Shown one piece after another: positions 10,102 through 19,759 of a stretch of 64,000 nucleotides of DNA. The notes under the pieces are model-generated. The model was not told the origin of the DNA. It saw nothing but the letters and a program-made list of their open reading frames with translations, and did not search any database. Each line of letters begins with the position of its first letter. Position 1 is the stretch's first letter. Origin of the DNA: Nemopilema nomurai (Eukaryota > Cnidaria > Scyphozoa > Rhizostomeae > Rhizostomatidae); assembly GCA_003864495.1 (NCBI GenBank), contig ML133366.1, positions 1,030,871 through 1,094,870 on the forward strand, written 5' to 3'. Made by a program: the position numbers and the translations under genes.

Positions 10102-11580
10102 GTAAGTAGACTGATAACTCAAGACATATGATGTCTATTACTGCCAGGCGCGGAGCTAGGCAGAAATCAGACTGCCGCACATGGGGTTTAGTTGCAAGAT
10201 GTGGTATTATACGCATGCGCAGTACGTTACCATAGGCCGATGACGTGACCTATATTAAGCTAATAAAAACAACCATTTACTGACCTGTTTTACAATACCC
10301 GGTACCGTACATGCCTTAGTGTTTACAATATGAAAGCTAGATCATCTGACAAAATTGATTATAATTTGTAGTATTTTTCATGCTTTTTCAAAAACATTTT
10401 AAGTTTTTTAATAATTAGATCACAATATTAGTAAATTCACTTACTTCAGCTGAATGTCACTAGACTAAAAGGGGAAGACTCCCTTTCAACAAAGCCTGCA
10501 ACTCTAATCTTTGATGACTCTAAACGCGTTGTCACTCACATGTTTAAGCCAGGGTAGGTCCATCAATGGTTCCTAATTGATTTATCTCCAAAACTAAGCT
10601 GACATGGCGCTCTTTAGAACTGACCAGGAGAAATGTCAAAGTAATCAAACTACGGATTATTGACCAGGATATATGTTTCGGATTATTGGTAAAGCCCGAT
10701 CGTCGTTCCACCTAGCAGTTTTCGAATCTATCTACATCAGCACGAAAAAACTGCTACTTGTTGGGGATATTATTCATCAAAGTCTGAAGGAATTTTCTAG
10801 AATTATGGCACCCCCCAGTTTTACTTCTTTAGAGCATGCGCACTAGATAATATCCGAAGGAAATCCTCTCGCAGGACGCAGGTATGAATTTGAAAAAAAT
10901 GGCGGGAAAGATACGCTTAGATTTGTTTACAGCGACTTTGTAATGCAAACTATGATCATGGTAGCTGAAGTATGGAAGCGCTGAAACTTTTTTGCCCTTT
11001 GAATGATGATGTTTATTAATACAGAGACGATAAAATATTTACATGGCAGCTTGAAGCACCATCGTAGGGAAACAAGGCCAAGCTGGTTTCTTTTATCGGA
11101 TTGAAGTAAACAAAGAACTTTTTGACTGTTTATGTATGTATACGGGATATGTTTTATACTTTACTGGACACCCTTCTATCAAGATGTTCTTACTATCGCG
11201 TTGCTGGTTAAACGATTTCAAGTGCAGATATAGGCAAAAGTTTACAAATAATTTGATCTCTACTATGAGAACGTTGGGAGTCGTTATAATGGTGACATGA
11301 GACAGCTTGTTAACCATAGAAAATGTTTACAATAACGAAAAGGCACTTCTCCAGCAAGTGTCATTACTAAATTACGGAATACTTTTCTTTATGAAAATAA
11401 CTTGAATAATGAATAAATAAATCAATAAATCAAATATCACTTTTCTAACAACTTATGGTAAAGCAGAGGGCACCTAGTTTTGAAAGAACTAAGAAAAAAC
11501 TTTGAACTGTGTTTGGTTTGTACTCTTGTAATCTGAGCCTCACAAGCATCTTCACCACGTCAAGGTAACAGTCCCAGACG
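10102..11580. other. Non-coding stretch
   Basis: No supported gene: AT-rich sequence with only short random frames. It could be the continuing intron of the MULE-domain gene. Confidence 0.4.
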
Positions 11581-11873
11581 ATGTCAACCTATGTACAATA
11601 TTTACATTATATATGTACAAACAAAATAGAACAGAACAGCATCATTTGATGCAACAAAACAATTTTTCAAATGAACTAAAAAATTTGTCAACAGAACAAA
11701 ACATTTTAAGCCAATAATATTATACATAGTATACAATTTCTCCAAAAAAACAGAATCAAAGCCTACTTTTCTCTTGCAACCATTCCTCGAAATTAAATAG
11801 GGCTTGCAAAGATTCATTTAAGCAACTTTCAGGCTGGTTATTGTCTTGATTGGAAGTTGCAAGGTCCAGATCA

Positions 11874-13877
11874 CTAATCTTTTTGCCCTAATGTTATGTT
11901 AAAGATGTTGTCAGCACTTATATTCATGTATGACATATCAAACAAAACACTTTGCGATTCAGTAAGTTCATGACAATCTACCGCTTCTCTATCAACAAAA
12001 TCACTGCAACCGCAAGCAATATCATTTTGTTCTTTCAAAAGCTTATCAACCTCTTCCAAGGTGATTTGTGGACCATTTTGATCTACGTCCATGTTGAGCT
12101 TTGGTCGCAACCCACCATTACATTCTTCAAAGCCAAACTCAAGGGGATCTAGGTAATCAATAATGGGCTCAAAGGCTTGGTCATATTCGTTAGCTTGGAA
12201 AATGGCTCTACAGAATATTCCTTCGAGGGCACCATCAACTGGCATCACTTTCTCCAATTGACCTTTTCCATATTGGTACCCTATATCCCTCAAAAGCTTC
12301 AAGTTTGGTTGTCCACTATCAACTACTGAGTCCCATGTGATGTTACCTAATTTTCTTATTTGAACTCGATAAATATGGAAATATATGCATGCATAAAGTA
12401 AGTAGAAAGACTTCCTGCATGATACACTGTCAGACAATTTTCCATGTTGGTCTACTAAAGATGGTAAAAGGTTGTTTTTGCATGCATTACTAAAAACTGA
12501 GAGGGCTAAAGGTTTTGTTACATGTCTAATTGCAGGATTCTTGTCATTCCCAGTAAATATACTTAATGCACCGAGGCTCTCAATGGGATTTGATATGTTG
12601 GGAAATACATCAGAATTACTAAGCAGATCATAGAGTTTTGAGACATCAATATAGAATTTCATCTTTATCTTAGAGTTAGATGTTTTGAACTCATCAACAG
12701 TGGCTTCCTTTTTGGTTTTCTTAGTTGGCTTTCCTGATGCAACATCTACTAATTTGTCATGAACAGAACAATATAACTTAACACGGTGGTTGGATAGAAC
12801 TTCCATGATAAGTCTCTGTTCTAACAGGAGAATAGTAACATTGTCTGCTTCAGGGCAACTAATGATGATGGCACTACCCTCTTTGATGTTTGTGTTGTTT
12901 TTTAAATAACGTTTCATTGCAAAGAAGACAACTGTGTCTGCCTCTGCATGAAAACATCTATAATCATCATTTACCACCTTGATGTTACCAAAATGGTCAA
13001 CTGAATAGGCAGTGTATAGATCAAAATTGCCACCAATAATGACATGGGTACAGTTATGTGGAATTCTTTTTGACTTCAAAAAATTTATATCTTGACAAGA
13101 TTTGACGTATGATGTTAGAATCTTTTGTCTCCCGCTATCCCTTTCCATCCATCTAGTGCTAAAACCTTTGATTTGCTCTTTGTTGTTTATCTCAATGCCA
13201 GTGTATTCTAGAGGTGATGTGGGTACTGACGCTCGTGTTATTTCAGTACAGCCTTTAGTTTTATCAGCACGTCTATCAAAAGTTTGTATGAGAGTGAAAT
13301 GCCTGTCTTTGTTTGCAAATTTATGAAGATGGGGAATCACTGACTGTTCAATAATATAGCTACTCATGTCCTTATAGCTACAGTTTGGTATTTTTAGATG
13401 TCGGAAGTCAAACATACAATCTCTGATCATGCAAGTTACATCCCCTAGAGAACTTGTGCTTTCAAGAAAAGAAGTATGATTAAGGAATGCAGGCTCAAAA
13501 TTTGTGAAAAGCCAAGATGTTAAGTCAGCTTTCTTGGCAAAATGCAGGCTATACCCATCTTTCTTTAATAGCTGCAATGGATTACAAGTTGAAGACATGG
13601 TTACTTGCATACCAGTAGATTGCAAGAGGAGATCTGTCATGACCTCAACTTGTTGTTGTGCATTACTTAGGGCAGCTCTCTGTTGCCTAGATGTTATTGG
13701 CCTGGCTACAGTAAGTACTTCAGAGAATTTTGGATTTTGCAGCTTCCAACCTGCCTCCTGTGTTATTTTAACACTTACAAATTTATCAAGGCAGTCCTGA
13801 CCAACCTGTCTAACATTACTAAGGTCAGCATTTATAACTACTTCTGGATTATGCATTGATTGTATACCAGAAATCAC
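11874..13877 (-). CDS. Giant gene segment 5: PIN/FEN1-like C-terminal region (667 aa)
   Basis: The C-terminal half carries acidic motifs spaced like PIN/FEN1-type nucleases: HVIIGGNFDLYTAYSVDHFG, then RCFHAEADTVVFFAMKRYL, then IIISCPEADNVTILLLEQRL, and YIDVSKLYDLL, followed by LGALSIFTGNDKNPAI. Related animal proteins carry HEEADT, SPDTDV and FTGCDTTS at the same places (from memory). In this copy the usual DTDV Asp pair reads EADN and the GCD reads GND, so catalysis may be lost or altered. It ends with an acidic tail (EEVDKLLKEQND and following). Confidence 0.5.
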   Translation of the reverse strand: MISGIQSMHNPEVVINADLSNVRQVGQDCLDKFVSVKITQEAGWKLQNPKFSEVLTVARPITSRQQRAALSNAQQQVEVMTDLLLQSTGMQVTMSSTCNPLQLLKKDGYSLHFAKKADLTSWLFTNFEPAFLNHTSFLESTSSLGDVTCMIRDCMFDFRHLKIPNCSYKDMSSYIIEQSVIPHLHKFANKDRHFTLIQTFDRRADKTKGCTEITRASVPTSPLEYTGIEINNKEQIKGFSTRWMERDSGRQKILTSYVKSCQDINFLKSKRIPHNCTHVIIGGNFDLYTAYSVDHFGNIKVVNDDYRCFHAEADTVVFFAMKRYLKNNTNIKEGSAIIISCPEADNVTILLLEQRLIMEVLSNHRVKLYCSVHDKLVDVASGKPTKKTKKEATVDEFKTSNSKIKMKFYIDVSKLYDLLSNSDVFPNISNPIESLGALSIFTGNDKNPAIRHVTKPLALSVFSNACKNNLLPSLVDQHGKLSDSVSCRKSFYLLYACIYFHIYRVQIRKLGNITWDSVVDSGQPNLKLLRDIGYQYGKGQLEKVMPVDGALEGIFCRAIFQANEYDQAFEPIIDYLDPLEFGFEECNGGLRPKLNMDVDQNGPQITLEEVDKLLKEQNDIACGCSDFVDREAVDCHELTESQSVLFDMSYMNISADNIFNITLGQKD

Positions 13878-13935
13878 TTCTGCTGCTTGTCTGTTTCATC
13901 TATGAGATGTCTCAAGCCCTTAAACCAACATGCTC

Positions 13936-14511
13936 TTAAACTAGAAGGGAATCTATTTTAAATGGATGGAATGAATAACCTTCTTTTGACTTGTCAATAC
14001 CTAGTTCAAGTTGTAGGTTTTTGTGACAGTTTTGACGCTCTTGAATCATAGAGGCTTTGTTCAAAACATTTTCGACAGTTCCAAGTTTAAAACAGTTTTT
14101 GGCACTATTATTGAACATTGCCTCTAGATTCTGATCTTGAGGGCGGCAGTGCCCAGGTTTTGATGACTTATTTGCTACCCACAACTTCATAACTGCTGTT
14201 TTTTCATGACTTCTCAAATGTTCCATATCTCTAACATGATAGCACAAGGCAGGTGCATAGTTTATACCACGCGTTGTGAACTGCAAAGGGATTATTAGTT
14301 TTGTAAAGAGCATATCTAGCTCAAAGTCACCAAACTTTTGTGCTTCAAGAAGGCCTAGTACTGCAAGTCCCTCACAGAAAAGGTAATTATGAATAACAAT
14401 AAATGCAGGTTGATTTTGTGATTGTTCAAGGCAGTAGTCTCTTACTTTTAAGATGTCAATATCAGCAAAAACCTCTTTGTCATTAGCATATAGAATAGAG
14501 AGTTCAATCAA
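13936..14511 (-). CDS. Giant gene segment 4: DUF6589-like region (191 aa)
   Basis: Reads PLQFTTRGINYAPALCYHVR, then KTAVMKLWVANKSSKPGHCR, PQDQNLEAMFNN and KLGTVENVLNKASMIQE. This order resembles the C-terminal part of DUF6589 proteins, a transposase-like eukaryotic family; the match is from memory and tentative. After the stop at 13936 the register changes twice within about 60 bases, then continues as segment 5. Confidence 0.4.
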   Translation of the reverse strand: MIELSILYANDKEVFADIDILKVRDYCLEQSQNQPAFIVIHNYLFCEGLAVLGLLEAQKFGDFELDMLFTKLIIPLQFTTRGINYAPALCYHVRDMEHLRSHEKTAVMKLWVANKSSKPGHCRPQDQNLEAMFNNSAKNCFKLGTVENVLNKASMIQERQNCHKNLQLELGIDKSKEGYSFHPFKIDSLLV

Positions 14512-14664
14512 TCACGTCATGATAATAAAACTGATTTGATGCATCAAAATCCTTCATTGAAAGTAGAAATTGAACTTTGGAGGCACTAGGGCTATCAAGG
14601 AAAGCTATGGCATGCTTCTCTAGATGAAATTTGTTGTAGCGCTTGCACAGTTTTTCATGAAAGT

Positions 14665-15717
14665 TTATGGAATGAACCAAGAAAAGGAGTGGAAATGAAG
14701 AGAATGAAATAAAGAATCAATGTGTGCCCAGACTTGATAGTCAGCGCCAAAGATTATTGATTTTGATATGGGTGGATAGTCAATCCAACTAAATGGTTGA
14801 TCTAAAATTGAAACAAAAGACCAATTCCATATAAAATCATAGAATACCTTTCCCTGTTTAGAAGCAAGAAGAACCTCAAGTTTAGAGATGATAGATTTTG
14901 TTGTAAAAATATCTCTCAAAAAGAATGACATGGGCAGCAATGCATGAAGATTATTTATTAACTTCTCTAAATTTTGACAATTGATATGACCATCAAATAG
15001 TGTTTTACAGAAGAATTGGTTTATTTTTACTGTTACAAAGAAAACACTTTCATTTCCAACTGTTTGACTCAAAATTTGGAGAGATTTCTTAAATTGTAGC
15101 AATGCCTTTTCAAATTCTTTGTTTAATGTCAAGATAACCCCCATCTGATTTAAGAATGATGCCATTATACTATGATGAGGTGGCAATATATTGCTTATAA
15201 TTTCAAATGCAGACATAATTTCCTGAATGGAGGTTGTAACATCACCTTGGGATGCTAAAGCAGAACTCAAAATACTTTTAACACAAGCATTATGGTAAGA
15301 CCCAATCAGATCACTGGTAGGATAAATATTATTTAGCATTTCAATGCAATCTACTTCTCTGCCTAGTTGTAAATATATAACTGAAACATTAATGAGCAAG
15401 CAGTTCTGAAGAAACTGCTTCGATTCTTTCTTGGCCCATTGGAAAATGTCTGAATCAAAAGTTTCACTCATTTCTATCTGCATCCATGAATTTAAAAGTA
15501 AATCTATGGATCTATTCAAAAAACCTTGCTTTCTAAAAAATTCTGCTAATATGAAATTAATTATAATCTTATCAGTCCCAGTAATTTGATCGCTGCTTGC
15601 ATTTACAGCAAGAGATTCTAAAACTTTCGTGGCATGGAATATCCCCTTTCTATCATCCTTTAATTTTTCAATTATATTGTGTAGCACTTTCTGTGGATCT
15701 GCTACAACATTTTGCAA
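14665..15717 (-). CDS. Giant gene segment 3: TPR-like helical repeat region (350 aa)
   Basis: Alternating helices resembling tetratricopeptide repeats; the clearest is FLNQMGVILTLNKEFEKALL followed by QFKKSLQIL, at about residues 187-215. Such repeats bind partner proteins. Near 14680 the frame is lost and continues in another register (KLCKRYNKFHLEKHAIAF, then SKVQFLLSMKDFDASNQFYY) until about 14512, where the next frame takes over. At least two indels lie here. Confidence 0.45.
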   Translation of the reverse strand: MQNVVADPQKVLHNIIEKLKDDRKGIFHATKVLESLAVNASSDQITGTDKIIINFILAEFFRKQGFLNRSIDLLLNSWMQIEMSETFDSDIFQWAKKESKQFLQNCLLINVSVIYLQLGREVDCIEMLNNIYPTSDLIGSYHNACVKSILSSALASQGDVTTSIQEIMSAFEIISNILPPHHSIMASFLNQMGVILTLNKEFEKALLQFKKSLQILSQTVGNESVFFVTVKINQFFCKTLFDGHINCQNLEKLINNLHALLPMSFFLRDIFTTKSIISKLEVLLASKQGKVFYDFIWNWSFVSILDQPFSWIDYPPISKSIIFGADYQVWAHIDSLFHSLHFHSFSWFIP

Positions 15718-15719
15718 TT

Positions 15720-16493
15720 CTATGCTGCCAGGATTTGTGAACTCAACAAATCCCCAGGGAACAAAGTATGGTTGAGGGGCATGATGTTTAATGTGGGATC
15801 AACTGTTTGAAAAATCTTGTTGAAATGCTTGGATGCAAAAAGTAAAGGAGAACTAGCCACACTAGGGATGTAGCAAAGTTCATTTAACCCATAGTCGTTA
15901 GATGTCAAATCAAGAAGTTTCTTAACATCACGAGCATCTGAGGAGCATAGTTTTTCCATCCTTAGAAAAACAGTTGTACTCTCATCTAAAACATCAACAC
16001 TGTCTAAAATCCTTTCTGAAGGTTTCTTGTCACCAAAGTGAGGGAGCTGCTGAAAGTTTTCATTATTTTCAGCAGATTGGGCAAGGACCCTCACCAATTC
16101 ATCACAAGAAAGATAACTGTGCAGCTGTACAACTTTTTGCATGCATTTGTTGAGAAAAAATGCTTCCTTGGCCTTATCATCATCAGTTAAGTGGAAACAA
16201 GATTTGTCAATAAAATGACTTGGCTTTCTTTTGTGTAGATCTAATATTGTATAATCACCCTTTATAAATTCAAGCTGTGATGTTAGAAAGTGAGTCAGTC
16301 TTTCGGCATTGTGTATAGTGGTGGACTTCAACATGGTTTCCAAATTGTCACACTCAATCCAATGCATATTTGACTCTGTACTTTGTAAAGCTGCCCTTAT
16401 TCCAACTTTGTTCCACAGTTGCCTAGCTAACTTACTGTCTTTAATGTCTTTAGCATAGGAAAATGAAAGACCTGTCCTATTTAAAACAGTCAT
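15720..16493 (-). CDS. Giant gene segment 2: unrecognised helical region (257 aa)
   Basis: It overlaps segment 1 by 4 nt in another frame, most simply a 1-2 base indel in one original frame. The protein is rich in Leu, Ser and Lys, with no catalytic motif, signal peptide or membrane segment that I recognise. Apparent conserved-looking stretches are NAERLTHFLTSQLEFIKGDY and SCDELVRVLAQSAENNENF. It ends two bases before segment 3 begins. Confidence 0.45.
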   Translation of the reverse strand: MTVLNRTGLSFSYAKDIKDSKLARQLWNKVGIRAALQSTESNMHWIECDNLETMLKSTTIHNAERLTHFLTSQLEFIKGDYTILDLHKRKPSHFIDKSCFHLTDDDKAKEAFFLNKCMQKVVQLHSYLSCDELVRVLAQSAENNENFQQLPHFGDKKPSERILDSVDVLDESTTVFLRMEKLCSSDARDVKKLLDLTSNDYGLNELCYIPSVASSPLLFASKHFNKIFQTVDPTLNIMPLNHTLFPGDLLSSQILAA

Positions 16494-17980
16494 AAGTTCT
16501 TGCTACATGTTAGTGAAACTTCATTCGAAACAACTTTTTGGGTTTGATTTATTGCCCTTGGCTCAATAAGTTTTTCTCTGATCCCAATGATGGCAAGCAA
16601 TTTGAAAAGGTTTTGCTTATCTTTCCATCTATCTAATTTAAGGTTACCATTGCTAGCAATAACAAGATCAAAAAGTAGAAGAATAAAGGGTGTGCTGAGC
16701 ACTTCGGTTCCCACCCTAAAGTCAGACACAGAAAATGTCTGGCCCTGGAAAGCTTTTCTTGAGTTAAGGCACTGAGTGAAGATGGTATTAATATTCTTTG
16801 CAGCAAAATAAATAAGAACTTCTAGAGCATTGGGTTTTCTATTTTCACCAAATAGTTTAAGAAGCTGACAGAGATCACTGTTTTCACTGCCATTGACAGA
16901 AAACTCATGGCTTAACTGCATTATAATTCTTTGAGGATCAAGGTCACAATTGTAAGCTCCCTTTACATTAGAACAGTACATGTTGATTGCTTTGAAAGAC
17001 TCTTTAAAGGATTTCCCATTCAATTTCCTATCAACCCAGTAATGGTGCTTTAATAACCTCTCCCAAACATTTTCAGACTTTAAATAATTCAAAACACTAG
17101 TAGTAAATCCTTTGCTAGTTCGGGCAAGCCTTTGTAGATCATAATAACCAAGGAAATTAAAAATTTTGAAAACCAAGCCTTCTTTACTGTCATTACACAT
17201 TGAAAAAACGGAGATCTCTTCATGACATGACTGTTCTTTGTCAAATTCTGGTATACCAGTGCATCCAAGGTCCTCATCAAAATTATACCCTAGAGATTCC
17301 TTCAAATAGTAGTTATAATTATACCACTTTTTCCAATGATCATGACATATGAACCTATCAAATGGATCACCTACATTTTCAAGATGGTAATAAGTTATAA
17401 GAAGTAGGGTGCTTTGAATGTCTATTATGCCTGACCTTGACCCTCTAGATTTCTGCCTTGCCAAAGTCTTAAGTTTTCTGTTACCAAAACAGCCTTCAAC
17501 AATACATTTGCTGTTTAACTCTTCTTTGCTTGCCTCATCAGTTTTGGATGCTAACTTATGAAACTGAGAGGAATTAACTGGAGAAAATCTAGAAATACCA
17601 TGTTTTGCTGACAATGGTGTTGATATCTTTTGCCTTTTAATAACAAAACTTTGCAGGGGACTAGTAGGGGGAGAAAACAATTCCAAGACAGGATCACTAC
17701 CTTCATTGGGTAAAGAGGAAGCTTCGAGTCTACTATCATTAGGTGGATCAATAGGAGCATTCATGAGAATTTTATTGGCATATAATTCTGTTTCGTGCTT
17801 GGAACAGATATGCTTCTCCATCCTCGTTGCATTCAAGCCTCGAAAGAAAACTGCACAATAGTTGCAATGATAGTGACTCTCCGTTGTTTTAAGCATGCAC
17901 CTAGTTCGGTTACAATGCCTTCCAATTCTCGTGTCCTTACAAAAGAAGGTAAAATGATCCTGTACTTGGAACCCCGCCAT
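16490..17980 (-). CDS. Giant gene segment 1: zinc-binding plus F-box-like protein (496 aa)
   Basis: An ATG-initiated frame. Residues about 25-62 contain CNRTRC, then a C-X2-C-X14-H-X4-H finger (CNYCAVFF through HICSKH), possibly DNA-binding. Residues about 160-235 hold more conserved Cys/His (CIVEGCFGNRK, FICHDHWKKWYNYNYYL). Near 268-316 an F-box-like segment reads VFKIFNFLGYYDLQRLAR and ends with VWERLLKHHYW, matching the F-box pattern of a leucine-rich helix pair followed by W-x-x-L. F-boxes usually recruit SKP1/cullin ubiquitin ligases; whether this one does is unknown. The frame ends 4 nt into the next frame. Confidence 0.55.
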   Translation of the reverse strand: MAGFQVQDHFTFFCKDTRIGRHCNRTRCMLKTTESHYHCNYCAVFFRGLNATRMEKHICSKHETELYANKILMNAPIDPPNDSRLEASSLPNEGSDPVLELFSPPTSPLQSFVIKRQKISTPLSAKHGISRFSPVNSSQFHKLASKTDEASKEELNSKCIVEGCFGNRKLKTLARQKSRGSRSGIIDIQSTLLLITYYHLENVGDPFDRFICHDHWKKWYNYNYYLKESLGYNFDEDLGCTGIPEFDKEQSCHEEISVFSMCNDSKEGLVFKIFNFLGYYDLQRLARTSKGFTTSVLNYLKSENVWERLLKHHYWVDRKLNGKSFKESFKAINMYCSNVKGAYNCDLDPQRIIMQLSHEFSVNGSENSDLCQLLKLFGENRKPNALEVLIYFAAKNINTIFTQCLNSRKAFQGQTFSVSDFRVGTEVLSTPFILLLFDLVIASNGNLKLDRWKDKQNLFKLLAIIGIREKLIEPRAINQTQKVVSNEVSLTCSKNL

Positions 17981-17999
17981 ACTACAGAGGATCAGCCAG

Positions 18000-18530
18000 T
18001 TAAAAAACCAAGACTACGCTAAGAGTGTACCATGCACTAGGTCAAGGCTATTTGCTTACAAGGGCTCTACAGGCCTATTCTGACGATCATAATCAGCCTG
18101 TGCCCTGTTTCACCTTGCCCAGGCTGATATCACACTCTATCTGGGCAAACCACCACGCAAAAACACTGCACTAAATAGACAGAACTACGCAAAACATCCA
18201 TGGCTGACTTCCATAGCGCGACGAGTGAATTTTTCCGGGAACAGCAACCACATTCGCGCGAATTTGATTTCGTACTGCGCAAGTGCCAATGAAGTATGGC
18301 CAATCAGACTTGACTTGAACTTCTTTGTCTTAAACAAAAGGGGGACATCGTTATATCCCCAACAATACTGTGTAGACAAAAGGAGTTCGTTTTCACCTTA
18401 GGACTCCATTGGTAACATTCTCAATAGGCAAGCGGCACTGATTGGTCAACCTATACAGTCACGTGCTCGTGTTTCTGATTGGCCTATTTCGATCCACAAC
18501 TGTGTATATATATTTCCTAGCGTAGAGTTT
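18000..18530. promoter_or_regulatory. Candidate promoter region upstream of the giant gene
   Basis: About 500 bp with higher GC than its surroundings, containing CCAAT boxes in both orientations (GGCCAATCAG near 18298, CTGATTGGTC near 18438, CTGATTGGCC near 18476), a CACGTG near 18461 and a TATATATA run near 18505. This is suggestive of a promoter, possibly bidirectional; nothing here proves activity. Confidence 0.3.
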
Positions 18531-18627
18531 TAATCTATGTTCTGATGTTTTAAACTCCGAAGAGTGTCAGACGAAAAGCTTTAGTTTACTAAATGTTTGC
18601 TTTTTCAAAGCCATAATCAAACAACAT

Positions 18628-19741
18628 ATATCTGCATCTTTGCGATTGGGCAATCCAGGTTTTACCATCATACCTTTCACCACTGAAATATTATGGTACC
18701 AAAAGACGACAGGAGTCATATTTAAATAAAGGAAAGAACCTACAAATTATCAGGTTTAAGAGGTGGTTATTAATATATTTCATTTTCTCCGTTTTGTACA
18801 CTCCGTATAAGGGAAGTCTGTAAAACTGTTCATAAATCTGGATTCAGTTCTTTGATAAAGACAAGGCTGGCAATAAAATAAGGTAACTCTGTAAAACTGT
18901 TCATAAATCTTGATTCAGTTCTTTGATAAAGACAAGGCTGGCAATAAAATAAGGTAACTCTGTAAAACTGTTCATAAATCTGGATTCAGTTCTTTGATTA
19001 AGACAAGGCTGGCAATAAAATAAAGTAACTCCGTAAAACTGTTCATAAATCTGGATTCAGTTCTTTGATAAAGGCAAGGCTGGCAATAAAATAAGGTAAC
19101 TCTGTAAAACTGTTCATAAATCTTGATTCAGTTCTTTGATAAAGACAAGGCTAGGCAATAAAATAAGGTAACTCTGTAAAACTGTTCATTAATCTGGATT
19201 CAGTTCTTTGATTAAGACAAGGCTGGCAATAAAATAAAGTAACTCCGTAAAACTGTTCATAAATCTGGATTCAATTCTTTGATAAAGACAAGGCTGGCAA
19301 TAAAATAAGGCAACTCTGTAAAACTGTTCATAAATCTGGATTCAGTTCTTTGAGAAAGACAAGGCTGGCAATATCTGCATCTTTGCGATTGGGCAATCCA
19401 GGTTTTACCATCATACCTTTCACCACTGAAATATCATGGTACCAAAAGACGACAGGAGTCATATTTAAATAAAGGAAAGAACCTACCAATTATCAGGTTT
19501 AAGAGGTGGTTATTAATATATTTCATTTTCTCCGTTTTGTACACTCCGTATAAGGGAAGTCTGTAAAACTGTTCATAAATCTGGATTCAGTTCTTTGATA
19601 AAGACAAGGCTGGCAATAAAATAAGGTAACTCTGTAAAACTGTTCATAAATCTTGATTCAGTTCTTTGATAAAGACAAGGCTGGCAATAAAATAAGGTAA
19701 CTTTGTAAAACTGTTCATAAATCTGGATTCAGTTCTTTGAT
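18628..19741. repeat. 71-bp tandem repeat array within a 743-bp higher-order duplication
   Basis: A 190-bp leader block (18628-18817) is followed by eight 71-bp units (18818-19370). The leader is then repeated (19371-19560) and followed by about three more units (19561-19741). Units contain AACTGTTCATAAATCTGGAT and GACAAGGCTGGCAATAAAAT and differ by a few bases. The array stops within about 20 bp of the 3' end of the hAT gene. Confidence 0.95.
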
Positions 19742-19759
19742 TCAGAAACCCGGATTTTG

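Larger units (their letters stand above)
11874..17980 (-). pseudogene. Giant intronless composite gene (about 2000 codons) with several frame breaks
   Basis: Five long minus-strand frames lie end to end (16490-17980, 15720-16493, 14665-15717, 13936-14511, 11874-13877), with overlaps or gaps of a few to about 150 bases. Reading across the gaps in another frame gives sensible protein (for example KLCKRYNKFHLEKHAIAF at about 14.6 kb), so they appear to be one ancestral frame broken by indels. In order it has a Cys/His zinc-binding N-terminus, an F-box-like motif, a helical/TPR-like section, a region reminiscent of DUF6589, and a C-terminal PIN/FEN1-like region. A single huge intronless frame suggests a mobile element or a retrocopy, but I found no terminal repeats. 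Function unknown. Confidence 0.6.
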
